Positions 1 to 12,103 of a stretch of DNA of 64,000 nucleotides are shown piece by piece. The stretch comes from Liquidambar formosana (taxonomy: Eukaryota; Streptophyta; Magnoliopsida; Saxifragales; Altingiaceae). The notes under the pieces were generated by a model. It did not search any database. It saw nothing but the letters and a program-made list of their open reading frames with translations, and had not been told where the DNA came from. Where the stretch lies: positions 9,151,338-9,215,337 of the forward strand of contig CM077820.1 of the NCBI GenBank assembly GCA_039720395.1, written 5' to 3'. Position 1 is the first letter of the stretch; every line of letters begins with the position of its first letter. Position numbers and translations under genes: made by a program.

Positions 1-2212
1 AAAATAAATAAATAAATAAAATGGTAACTAAGAAAATGGCAAACTATAGGTGCAATGCAATACTGAAAATAGTAGGATCGAGTCCCCAGCGTTGATCCAG
101 AATTATAAGGGTATTGTCTCCAAGTTATGTTGATAACTCCAGTTTTAGTCCAATTATTTTACAAAAGAAGCATAGGTCATGCTTGTGGCACATGATAGTA
201 TGATAACAATATTTGTCTGACTTGTTAAGCGAGTGATTTTAGGTTCAGGTTTGTGGAAAAGCATTGATATCCAATTGTTGATATTAAGGTGGGTTAAGAA
301 TTAGAGTAGCTTCTTAAAAATAAAAAATAAAATGTGGGGAGGAGAAAGAAGGATGGGTCACTATTCATCATGGCATAGTTCTTGTTATCCTAGGACCAAG
401 GGAAGGTTGATGGGGTTCAAGCAGCTTTCAAGACCTCAAATCACAGGCCCAGGAGAAGCAGTGTTGTAAATCAAAGCACACAATGTATTTTTTGGATACA
501 CTGCTAATGAAATGGACTTCTCAGTATCAGTGTGTGTCCCATATGTTGCAATAATGCATGTCCCAGTGGAAACAACAACCTTTTTACTCGCCATAGGATG
601 GGGTCACATACAATCAGTGATTCTCATGCCAATGTTACCTTTTATTTTTTATTTTTTTTCCCATTCTTACTAGCCCACTATCTACCATTTTCAAATATTA
701 CATGAGCAGCTAGATCGAATACATAGAATTTTGGCGATTGTAAGAACATACCAAAATAGAAACCCAAGTGAATGCTGTCTTGGATTGATTATTTATAAGA
801 TGGGGAAGATTAATTATAAATATAATGCTTTAGAGTGTTTATGTGAACCGCAAATAGCTAGCAATGTATATCCCACGTATGCTTTGTTACAATGTTTATT
901 TTTTGGCAATCCGAAAGAACTATATTAGAAAATGAGCTTCGATGAAGTGGCCTAGCCTGGGACGTTGTAAATTTGTAATAGATGAGTTACATTGTAAGAT
1001 AACAATAGAAAAGGAAAAGAAGGACAAAATGGAAGTAGCACCAATTAAAGATTAATGCAAAGAGCAAAAGATTCCCTTAATTAAACTAGGGAGCGCTGAT
1101 CATGTACGGGATCACGCATACGCGTGTGTTACTTATGAACGGCTATGATCGAATAGAATATCCCGCACATGATCAAAACTTTTAAACTAGGTAGTACATA
1201 TATAAGCTTTGTAAACGTCAATCGAAAACTTAAGATTGGGTACTTGAAATGCATTCCTCTAACTCTTGAAAAAGACATTATATATATGGATTGGATTAAA
1301 GGGGTCAATCATCCTAAAATTATGATTCATTTCATGTCACAAATATTCACTTATGGCATACCATATCTTAATGGATTGGGGTACATTACTTTGCCTTCAT
1401 GCTAATCAACTATCATTTTAATATTTTTTTTCTTTTTTTTTTGGGGGGGTGGGATTTGTTGTTGGGGGATGAAGAAGAAGATAGGGCAATGGATAAGAGG
1501 GTTTTTATTTTAGTTTTATTTTATTTTATTTATTTATCATGACAATGATGGTAGTAAAGTAATATTATAAGTTATTCAATAGAGTATTATATTTTGGGAA
1601 AAAGTGAAATCTGATTATAAAAAATAAAAAAAAAAACCTTAAAATGTAACTAAAGGCAAAACATAAACAACAAAACATCAATTACATACCACTAACAAAA
1701 CCGTTCTAACGACCATTATCTAAATCATAATCAATTAGTTTTTTTAATAAAGATTTTCGATATCAACACATGTCCTAGACAACACTTCTCTAAGATAAAA
1801 CGAAAACATATATATATAAAAAGAAAATTTTAAAAATAATTAGGGTGCGCAGTTGGTGAAATCCATGACCTAAATTTGGAATTACCGACACTGTAAAGTG
1901 TAAAGCAAAGAGTTCTTATTAACATGTGGAATAAATAAGATAAGAAGATCATGTGTTGATGATAATCGACTTAATTAGTAGGGAACAGCTCATTGCTAGC
2001 GTGCGCCTAATACGTGTGCGCACTGTAAGCACATCAACATCCGCACCCAGTGTTCGCCACAAAAGGTCCGCGAATTTCCCACGCTTTTGCTCATAGGCTA
2101 AGACTTCTCCTTAAAGCCCACCCCACACCAACCTAACCCTTATGCATTGTATAGATATATATATCATATCCATATATCTATAAACCTAGGTTTACATGTT
2201 TTTTTTTTTGGA
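1..2212. other. Intergenic region upstream of the first DREB gene
   Basis: I see no coding gene here. The DNA is AT-rich with mononucleotide runs, such as T/G runs near 1427-1447. It contains one small fold-back repeat at 1091-1181, annotated separately. The last 250 bases (about 1960-2212) include several GTGCGC/ACGTGTGCGC-like words and a TA-rich stretch at 2149-2180 that could supply a TATA box for the downstream gene. No TATA box stands out clearly. Confidence 0.5.
1091..1181. repeat. Short fold-back (MITE-like) element, copy 1
   Basis: Inverted ends TGATCATGTACGGGAT and ATCCCGCACATGATCA (1097-1175) match with one mismatch over 16 bases. The 10-base word TTAAACTAGG occurs just outside on both sides (1081-1090 and 1182-1191), which is consistent with a target-site duplication. 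A related sequence lies at 55581-55712. The size and structure suggest a non-autonomous DNA transposon. The family is not identified. Confidence 0.6.
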
Positions 2213-2923
2213 ATGGATGACCCTCATGCTAACGTGCGCCAAAGTGACCCAGATGAGCCACGCAACCCTTTAATAGTAGGAATTGACTATCAAACTTCTA
2301 ATGTGCACCTAGAGAGCCCAACACTGCAGTCCTCTTCTACCACCAGTTCTGGTGACCCGTCACCCAGACACCACCACAGTCCGGCGGGCGGGTCCTCCTC
2401 AGGGCAACCCACCGCCGGTCGGCATCCTACTTATCGAGGAATCCGGCGCCGGAGTGGGAAATGGGTGTCGGAAATCCGCGAGCCACGTAAGACTACGCGG
2501 ATTTGGCTCGGCACGTTTCCTACGGCCGAAATGGCAGCCGCTGCCTACGATGTGGCCGCGCTTGCATTGAAGGGTCCGGACACGACCCTAAATTTTCCCA
2601 ATTCGATTCTCTCGTACCCGATTCCAGCGTCCTCGTCCGCGAGTGATATACGGGCGGCAGCGGCGAGTGCAGCCGAGGCTCGATTACCCAGAACGGAGGC
2701 CGGAGAAAACCCAGTACGAGGCCAGCCTGCTGCGAGCGATGATACGGCTCAAACGGGTCCGTCAGCGGAGGAATTTATCGACGTGGAGGAACTGTTTGAT
2801 ATGCCGAATTTGCTAGTGGATATGGCGGAGGGCATGCTGGTAAGCCCGCCGAGGATGAAGTCTCCGCCATCTGATGACTCGCCAGAGAATTCAGATGGAG
2901 AAAGACTATGGAGCTATCCTTAA
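2213..2923 (+). CDS. AP2/ERF transcription factor, DREB subfamily (group III, A-4 type)
   Basis: A single-exon, 236-aa nuclear DNA-binding protein. The AP2 domain lies at about residues 73-130, with [18 protein letters not shown], the WLGTF segment, the RAYD-type [11 protein letters not shown] and LNFP. It carries the Val-14 and Glu-19 pair (WVSEIRE) typical of DREB proteins, which bind DRE/CRT (CCGAC) elements. The two CBF signatures ([16 protein letters not shown] and DSAWR) are absent, so this is not a DREB1. It best fits the A-4/group III relatives (ERF025/026-like). An acidic C-terminal segment ([16 protein letters not shown]...MAEGML) and terminal LWSYP suggest an activation region shared with CBFs. 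The start is the first in-frame ATG; upstream in-frame codons contain no ATG. Its relative lies about 11.5 kb downstream on the same strand. Subgroup assignment is inference from motifs. Confidence 0.93.
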   Translation: MDDPHANVRQSDPDEPRNPLIVGIDYQTSNVHLESPTLQSSSTTSSGDPSPRHHHSPAGGSSSGQPTAGRHPTYRGIRRRSGKWVSEIREPRKTTRIWLGTFPTAEMAAAAYDVAALALKGPDTTLNFPNSILSYPIPASSSASDIRAAAASAAEARLPRTEAGENPVRGQPAASDDTAQTGPSAEEFIDVEELFDMPNLLVDMAEGMLVSPPRMKSPPSDDSPENSDGERLWSYP

Positions 2924-3609
2924 TATATAAGCTCATATAATGAAGTGGTAGAACAAAAATCATGGTCAGACGGCTAAAATCATAGTAGGTTAATTTTTAC
3001 TTTTCCCATGTATGGGTGTGAGAGGTTTTCCCTTTCTTTTCTTTCTTTTTTTTTTTTCCATTTTTTCTTCAATCAGCTACAAGATGTTGTGTTTTGAAGC
3101 CGATTGGATTGCTAAGATTCTAGTTCCTGACATATATATATATATATGCATATATATGTATGAGAGTGTTTGTAGGAACCTAGATCGGGTTGTTGCTGTT
3201 ATGCTGTTAGTTGTATATATAAAAGAGTGTTTTCCTTCTATGAGCTGCCCAACTGGTTTTCAATTCTCATCTTCTTGTATCACTTGGCATCTTGTATCGA
3301 AATTCATTTTCTAGTATCTTTCGAAAATCTGAGTTCATCAAATTAATGGGTTATAATTTGTTTTCAATAACATCAATTTCGATCGTAATAGACTAACAGG
3401 CCTTTTATGATATCATGAATATAGGTTTTTCTGGCGATCTTTAATGTTGGGTACTTGGGTTAGTAGATATTCGGAGTGGGAAAAATATGGAAAAGAGTAC
3501 ATGTTTTGAGGGTAGAGTTGTTCTTAAGACTTCTAATTAGTATAACGACGCTGCAAAACAAACACTAATTCTTCTTCTGCTGCATACTTGTATACGAGGT
3601 TGGCAAAAC

Positions 3610-3643
<34 letters not shown>

Positions 3644-4191
3644 AACATGAAACAAAAAAGGGGCTCATACCTTGTGAAATTCCTTCTCTTTATATTAATC
3701 CTGAAGAGTTTGTCTTACATCATCTATATCAAGTATGCACTTCTCAACATAGAAGGCAAACTTCATGCCGAAGTTGAAAAACTAGGAGTTTTGGAATATT
3801 CATCTGAGCTAATATGCTTATTCTTCATCCTCTTTACATTCTTGTGTCATTCATAATTCTACTATCGAAAGAGAATGATTTCAAGGCCGGATCGGGGAAT
3901 GACCTAGAAGTTGTAACCTGTGTGGCGGTCTGGTGGTGATACCCTCTTTAGAGCACAATGAAATAGTTGTGTTTGTCTTGTTAAGTTTGGTTATATGAAT
4001 TAAAAGTAAGATTTTGAAGAATTCTTTAACCCAGATATTTCATACTAAATTTGTTCAAAAAGGAATCGGTTTTGAGTTCCGACTCATAAATCACACATCT
4101 CTCATGAGTGTTTCAACATCGTATTTAATCTAATAAGTAACAAATCAAAAACCAACAGTTCAAATTGCCATTAATTAAGAATTGGAAATGG

Positions 4192-4400
4192 GTTAAGATT
4201 CTGCTTGTCTAGCTTCTTTGACATTGGTTGTCTTGTTTTTCTGGTGTTTGGGGGTTGGGTTCTTTGTGTTTCATTCTGTGGGGGTTTCTTGTTGTTTTTG
4301 TTCTGATTTGGTGTGCTTTGGTGGGGTATATATGCTCTTCTTTTTGTAGGGTATAAATTTTATTTTACTCAATACAATTTCCTTTTTGCTAATCAAAAAA
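4192..4400 (+). mobile_element. LINE 3' end fragment
   Basis: The G/T-rich stretch ends in ...ACTCAATACAATTTCC, then TTTTTGCTAATCAAAAAA, which resembles the 3' tail of plant L1-like LINEs. The word GGAAATGG occurs on both sides (4184-4191 and 4401-4408), a plausible short target-site duplication. No coding part remains, so this would be a strongly 5'-truncated insertion. The assignment rests on the tail pattern only. Confidence 0.45.
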
Positions 4401-5040
4401 GGAAATGGTGTAAATTAAGTTTCAGTTACCTGCAGCTATATATATAATCGTGAAACTTTGGGCTATTGACATGGAAAACTGTACATCATTCTCATCTTTT
4501 AATTTATGCTGTCACTGGTCTAACTCGACCAGCCGACTGGGTACGTTTTATAGATTCAAGTAGGTTGATAAGAGCTCGAGATTTGTTACGATGGGTAAAG
4601 TTCTAGTTTTATTCAATTTCAAATGAATATTTAGAGTTATCTCAATAGGGGTTAAATTTTGTATATCGTTTGCACTACATGAAATAATAGGTAGTCTTTG
4701 CACTTCACCCTTATACTTGTGCTCTAAAGTACCAGTGGACACTCCATTTGCATGGACAGTTATTCAGATTTCACCACTAGATCAATTAGTTCCTTCTGTC
4801 AATCAGTTTGTTTTCCATCCCAGATAATCCGAATCAAACACTTTAATTCTTGGCTTTTCTTAGAGCAAATTCTCCCAAATAAGCTGATTAATAATCTATT
4901 TTCATATACACCGTGCCTCATGTGGGACAGTCAATTGGAGACTCAAGATCCTCTGCATTCTAGCGTCCGATCTGGGAAACCACACCGAGGAAAAAAAAAA
5001 AGGTTTCAGAAGAAAGGGTTAAACATCTCTGGATAGCATT

Positions 5041-5078
5041 AGTAGTAGTAGCAGCAGCAGCAGCAGCAGCAGTAATAG
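5041..5078. repeat. TAG/CAG trinucleotide microsatellite
   Basis: TAG units pass into about seven CAG units and end in TAA/TAG. It lies in intergenic DNA. Confidence 0.8.
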
Positions 5079-7131
5079 TTAGGATTTCCCCATAATAGGA
5101 ATTTTGAGTTCTACATGTTCTAATTAATTTCTCAGCTTGAAATTAAAATTTGCATATTATATTAAAACAAGCTCAATAATTTCTTGTGAATTAATTCAAA
5201 GAATTATTGAGAGTTATCAAGTTTCCTTTTTTTAATATATTTTTTTTTTCTGTGATGACAGTGAGACCTTAATTGTGATTTGACGTAACCCATACAATTT
5301 GTTCATCATAAAATAACACTACTTTTTGACTTTATGAAATATCTTGACACTATTTGTAAAATTTGGTGTAAAAATGTCGAATTTTTGTTTATTTATTTAT
5401 TTTTTTCATAGCAATTGCAAGTGAAACCTTCTGGTGTAACAGAGGTGTTCAACCCCACTGTTACAATGGAAATTAACCATGGTGAATTGGAGGGATAGAA
5501 AAATAGTGTTTTTGCATGGTGAATTGACAAAAAGATGGATATACACCGAGGCCAGTGGCAGTCGGCATGAAGGCAGTCTTTTCTGCCGTTTTTTTTTTTT
5601 GTTATTGTTGTTGAAAGTTACACAAAATGCATGATTAATTTAACAAACTTTCATTATCAAGAAGCCGAAATCCTCAATGTTTGAATCTTGAGGTGAAAGT
5701 TTGACTACCTAAATGGGGGGATTGCCGACGATGTTCGACCCGGCCATATGGTTTGTCGACCATTTCGAATATTTAGAAAAGTACAAGCGTACATTTTGTT
5801 GCATTTTTCATAAATACATGTGGAGGATTCGAAGTGAAGAAGCAAAATTTACCATTACAACTCCATGATTTAATTAGGAACTTTTATTGCTTAATTAGGA
5901 ACTAAATTATAATCAAGTTCTTGAACAATTTCTTACATATCTTAATTTATAATCTTTTGCCTTCTAGCTATATGGTGGGCATTTGATCAATTTGGAATTA
6001 CGAATATACCGAGAACTAGTTGTAGGAGAGGGTGGGATAAAGGGTAGGCATAGAATATTAGGTTAGGGTTTTAAACGCTTCCCATTGTACAAGAATAACA
6101 AAAACAAAACAAATTTACCTTAAATGACTTTCATAACCCATCATGCATTATTGTTTTTCCCATTAGTTATTAGGATTTTCCAAATTATTTTCAATAAATT
6201 CTTTCTAACTCTCATATTTTGATTTATTCTTATGTCAAATAAACAACACCAACAAAGATTTGATCTACCAATAATATATTCTCATAAAATATCTAAACTT
6301 TTTCAAAAAAAGAAAAAAGAGTTATGAAAATGGTTATTTCCTTAGTATCATCAAAAGACTTTGGGTGGATTATGCCAATGCCTAAAGTGAATTCCTATTC
6401 GTCAAAAGTAAAGTTGGTAATCACGAGCTCCAATGGTTCTGTTTTTGCAGCCAACTTGCCTGAGAAGTGGACCAAATAAGTAGCACCACTCACCTTTTTG
6501 TCTCCTAGTAACCCTAGTTGAGAAAGATGTCAAAAGATTGAACATATTTAATGTAAATTGGACTTCTCCAAACTACTTTAATTTGGTCAGGGGTAGGTCT
6601 AACCAGCCAGAGCTAGACCTCCATTTGATTATCTTCCTTTCTCTACACCAGAGGTTTAGATCATGATCACCCTCACGAGGGAAAAGTTAACAACTGAAAG
6701 AGGAATAAAATAGAGAAAAATAATAATTTAAATCCAATGAGGTAATTTTTTTATTATATATTTTTATGATAACACATGACATAATTCAAAAGGTAATAAC
6801 AACACTTCTACCGCATATAATATTACCAATCTTATAGTCACGGTGCTATCTTTTCTCTTCTTTTAAGAATTTTGAGTTTAAGCCCACTATTTCAAAAAAT
6901 AGATTAGGAGAGAACATATCCTCGACATATGTTATTGACGCAACTTACACACAACATTTTTATAAGAACGAGACACTTTCTCTCTCTCCCTCTCTCTCTC
7001 TCTATATATATATATATACATATATTGAAAGGCATTTTATACCCATGTTTCAATTATTTTACGTACTTTAGTGCACATTATAATGTCTCCGCTTTCTTAC
7101 TATTCATGCAGCAGTGGGAATTAAAACTAGT

Positions 7132-7427
7132 AAAGAAAGAAGGCAATAATGGTTTTAGTTTTTATAAAAAAAGGTGATTCTATTTTCTTTCCAAAACAGG
7201 ATGATTGTTGAAGATTATGATAAACGAAAGGTTGGGTCGTCGACCGAAATTGAATCCTTTAAAATTCCCATTCCCATGTAAAAGAAAGAAGGCAATAATG
7301 GTTGTAGTTTTTATAAAATAAATGATTCTATTTTCTTTCCAAAACAGGATGATTGTTGAAGATTCTGATAAACAAAAGGTTGGGTCGTCGACCGAAATTG
7401 GATCATTTAAAATTCCTATTCCCATGT
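7132..7427. repeat. 149-bp tandem duplication
   Basis: Two direct units (about 7132-7279 and 7281-7427) share nearly every base, including AAAGAAAGAAGGCAATAATGG at the start, GTCGTCGACCGAAATTG inside and CCCATTCCCATG or CCTATTCCCATG at the end. The few differences indicate a recent duplication. No coding content is recognised. Confidence 0.9.
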
Positions 7428-7792
7428 CGATAAAAATTAATTAACCATACGGTAGGCACCAGCTCGATAAATTACTAAAAGATGCAATGATTCTGGGATT
7501 ATATAATGGCGATGTTGAAGTTCAATTCACTTGGGAGCCGAGACTGTACTAAAAGCGGCCGAAGAGAGGAAAGGAAGAGAAAGTGAATCTAATTTCTTTT
7601 TCCTTTTGAAGATCTTATGAAGTATTAAAGAGTAGACTTGTGGGGTTTATGATACAAATCAGGAAAGCGACATTCTTCTTTTCGGTATAGAGACCTTATT
7701 GCCTCTTCTTTAATTCAAAGAGAAAATTACTCATCATGGCTTTTGGTCAGAATCAAACCTTGGTATCCGGAATCACACAAACCCCCCACCCC

Positions 7793-7823
<31 letters not shown>

Positions 7824-9206
7824 AAAACTAAAAAAACAATAATAAAATAAATCCAACTCTCTTGGTCTTTTAGTTTTTGAATTCATGAATGGTAAATGAT
7901 TTAAGTCGAATTGGAATTTGCCTATTTCCTTTTCTTTTTTTTTTTCAAATTTACTGAATTTTGTTAAGACTTTTGAATTATTCCACTTAAACTTGTATTC
8001 AAGTAGATGAAAATGTTGAACTCGTCGACTCTACAAATTTTTTGTCCAATTTTTTTCTTCATTTTTCTCTTTTGTAAATATATCGATCATATGAATTGTC
8101 ATTAAAAAATGGTTGAATTTTTAGTACGTACAAGTTTGTTTGTTTGTCTTTTTTTTTTTTTTTTTTTTTTTGGTGGGGGGGACAAAATAAGGAAAAAAAT
8201 TGTTATTGAAAGATACTATGTCCATGACCTACACATCACATGACCAAATTTCTATATGGGTGTTATTTTGTAGTGTGTGGGTGGTTTTTGTTCAATTGGT
8301 GTATTGATCTTTCTCTCTAATTATAATAAAATTTCTCTTTGACCATTAAAAAAAAATTTAATACTCTAACGGAGGCGGTTAAGTGCCAAATGATTATAAT
8401 TAGGGGCACTTTGGTGTTTTTAAAGTGTAAGACTACAGGTTATCCACCCTACATATTTTCCTTTATTGTTTTTTTCAGATTTAAGAAAGACCAGTACCAC
8501 ATAACAAACCTAAGCTCTATGCTAAGTTACTCAAATTTGGCTCGAAGTTAGCTTGATAAGAGACTCCTAATTTGTTCTCACTTGTAAGATAAATAAGTTA
8601 AACTTAATAATATTTTTAGTTCGTTAATTTAACAAGTCAAATTGATATAGAATGCTAATTGATTTTATAAACTTATTAATATTTTAAATTAAATACCGAA
8701 ATACCGAGTAATCAAAGTATTCAACTTTAACTAATTTAGGATCCCCTGTAAGATGAATGAGTCGATTTTTTTTATTTATTATATTTAAATCTCATTAATT
8801 TTCAACTCAAAAGTGAACGTACAAACATGAACACAACTCATGTATGCCCACACGGCACACCATTGCCTTTGGCAGTAATAGGACCTGATGTTGGGTGGGG
8901 CCAATATGTTTTTACCCATGTGGTCCTAAAAGACCACCAACCCACCCAAAAGGGTATTCAACCCTATAATTTACTACGTGCGTATAATTCACCTTTGGGG
9001 TAAGATTTGACCGTACCCTCGCCCTCCCCCCTTCCTTCAATGTTATGCCTGCATCATCGTCCCCATGCAACATTAAAAAACTCAACTGATTCAAATCACT
9101 CGACTACTCGAGATCTTAAAACTGTAAGCATTAATTGGCCCACTGCAGGAGAGTGTACGAATTTTAAGACATGCACTTTATTATTGGGTATCAGGATTTT
9201 TTTCTA

Positions 9207-9377
9207 GGGGGAATTACCGATTAGGTTTATCATTCCATGGAATTGCCTCAGAAGGATTGTCTCAACAAACTGACTACTGACTTTATTATAAACTGCTGGA
9301 AACAAAAACAAGTTGATAGTCAAAACATCCTTATGGGGCAATACCATGAAATGATGAACCTAATCGGTAATTCCCCC
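9207..9377. mobile_element. Mutator-type MITE with 9-bp target duplication
   Basis: A 171-bp element has terminal inverted repeats beginning GGGGGAATTACCGATTAGGT and staying similar for about 50 bases. It is flanked by a perfect 9-base direct repeat TTTTTTCTA (9198-9206 and 9378-9386). A 9-bp duplication with long inverted repeats fits a non-autonomous Mutator-like (MULE) element. It contains no ORF of note. Confidence 0.85.
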
Positions 9378-12066
9378 TTTTTTCTATAGGTCTTGCACAC
9401 AAAATTTTATTTTAAAATGTAATATTGTAAACAAGTGAAGTGGAGTCCAACCAAGTTGAGTTTAGTGGAGTTTTGGAGTGTCTAGTTTATTGGTTCATTT
9501 AAAAGCTTAATTATTTAATTTCAAAACAGGGTTATCATGAGTTGAGTAAAGTTAACTTTTGGTTTGTTTGAGTTTTGCTTGTTTAATAAACATATGAGTT
9601 CTTTCATCAATGGATTGGTTTGGTTGCAGTCTTGTAATGAACCTAACATTCATTAAAAATATATTTAGAAGGCAAATTGATCTTAGACTTTACTAATCAA
9701 AATTACACTTTTATTGAGTCTTGCTCATGAGCTCTATATAAGCTTATTCACGGGCCTTATTAAACCCCCCGTTAACAAACTCTCGAGACTTATTGTGAAT
9801 TCCCAACAAGCTTGTTCATGAGTCCAACCGAGTCCAGTTTTAATTTGCTTAAACTTGGTTTGTTTATTAAATAAGCTTAAACTTTAAGCTTGAGCTTAGT
9901 TCGTTCAATTAATAATTGACCAAATTCGAGTTGAGTCCCAATATCAAGCTTGTTCACTACTTATTAACAAGTGGATTGATTCGTGTGCAGTCCTAGATGC
10001 ATGTCTTCAATTGTTGAAAAAATGGAAGCACTTGTAGAAAAAGGGATAAAGGGAAACTCCTAAAACAAAAACGTGCTAACGAGCTTGAGCGGTAGACCAG
10101 TTACATCTACCTCAAGAATCAAGATGTCTTCATTCAACATTAACTAAGCTTAACCTAAGAGGCATGTGAATGCACATTGTTAATAATATAATAATAAAAA
10201 GATTTGCAAAAGCCAAAATCCTAATTCGTTCTTTCTTTTTTGTCCTATCGCTATTTTTAATTTAACCATCTTAATCTAATGAGATTCTATTATACCCATG
10301 AAGAATGTGGGACGCCGTATCCGTAATAGCAACCGGTTACATTTTAGTAACCTAATCACTTTTATGATAACCGCTTACAACAAATGAAATTAACAAATTA
10401 TAAAAATGCGATTAGGTTATTACAAAATATGCATGACTGGTTAAAACTTAAGAAACCTTATCCATAGGTATCATGGAATTTGCATGTAGGTGCAAAAGGA
10501 GATGTCGTACCCCCCAATTCAGAGAGCCATTTCTCTTCTTCTAGCTAGATAGGGGACCAAGAAAAAAGCCTAGTCCGGTCCATTTCATCAACCCCAGCCA
10601 TAAAATAATAAAGGAGTCAGGACCATCAAAGTCAGGTGGTCACAGCCATTATTCGATCACACCCACTTATTGTTTTGGGACGTACCAAGTCAATCAAGGA
10701 AAATCTTAAATGTCACCCCCACATTGAACTGGAATTCATCTGTATCCACCACCTTTCACCACCATGACATTGACACCCCCACTTTCTACTTGGGTTTCTC
10801 AGGAAAGTGACAGGAAAACCTCCACTTTCCTCAGCAACTTCCTCTCACACCTAATTTAATCATATATATACATAGATATTTATAATAATAGGGGTGTATA
10901 TAAGCATGCATTTTCAAGTGGGAGCCACTGACCCACAGACTTTCTGGGAAAATTCTCACGTGATTCACGCGTTTCCGCGGCCAAAACGAGAGAGAGAGAG
11001 AGAGAGCTTTCCTTCTTAACGGATATTAACTGTCGTAACCGTGTTTTGATAATCGGATCGTAGCGTGACGTCAGTTTCAGGAAAGGTTCGTTTGTTACTT
11101 TGTTCCATTGCGCCACGTCACTTGTCGCCTCTCTTCTTCACGCTACACGTAGCTTCCAAGAGCGTTCTGGAAACTCTTTTTATTACTCGCCGATCTTTTC
11201 TCTCCCACGCCATTTCCATTTATTTATTTATTTTTTTAAAAGTCGAAACTATCCAAACCAATTAATGAAAATTTTATTTTGTCAGTGAAATTGACACATC
11301 CTTGAGGCAAATGAATTGAGACGATGTCGTATTGCTAGCTCTATATTTTAAAGTTGTATTAGGCTATTTACAGTGAAAGATGAGGTTATAATTTAAGTCA
11401 TTGGACCAACCTATTGTAAGAGTAAGTAAAGTAAAAGATAAGAATAGGATAAGTTAGAGGTTCGAACCTTCACATTGTACCTTCATTCACTTATGTATTC
11501 ATGTTAATAAGAATCCCATGGCATATTTTATTGTTAGATAGAGGATTCCTATAATTAACTAAGATACAAAACTTTATTATAAAATAGCATATGATTTAAT
11601 TAGGGGATCTACTATTATCATCATAAATTTCCTCTATATCCCCCACTTATTCTAAACTTTTCAAGGCTTTATGAAAAATATAAAATGTTTTTATGAAAAG
11701 TGGTTGTGATGTCCACAACATTTTGAATAATTTTATAGAATAAAATTTTTCAAAAATTTATCATTTAAGTGAATTGTTTAGCCATTTACAGTCTATATAT
11801 TTTAGTTTTATAGAAACAACTAAATATTGTAAATAGTCAAAAATTTCATTTAAATGATAAATTTTTTTTTAAAAATTTCTTCTACAAAGTTGTTCAGAAT
11901 GATATTTTGTAGTCAACATTACAAGCCTGTTTTCATAAAAAACTTCTTATATTTTTCATAAAAATTTGAAAATTTTAAAATGACGGTGCAGAGAAACAAC
12001 ATTTGTGATGACAATAGCTGATCCCTTTAGTCAAAAAGCAGTTTATTAAATTTGATATTCTCTTTA

Positions 12067-12103
12067 TTTATATATATATATATATAATATATATATATAC
12101 ATT
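12067..12103. repeat. TA dinucleotide microsatellite
   Basis: An interrupted (TA)n run in intergenic DNA between the two DREB genes. Confidence 0.8.

Noticed and set aside
2352..2570. Second plus-strand frame overlapping the first DREB gene
   Set aside because: Out-of-frame shadow of the AP2 domain.
10880..11265. Overlapping frames on both strands as a small gene
   Set aside because: No recognisable domain and no conserved pattern; the GC content is better explained by regulatory words.
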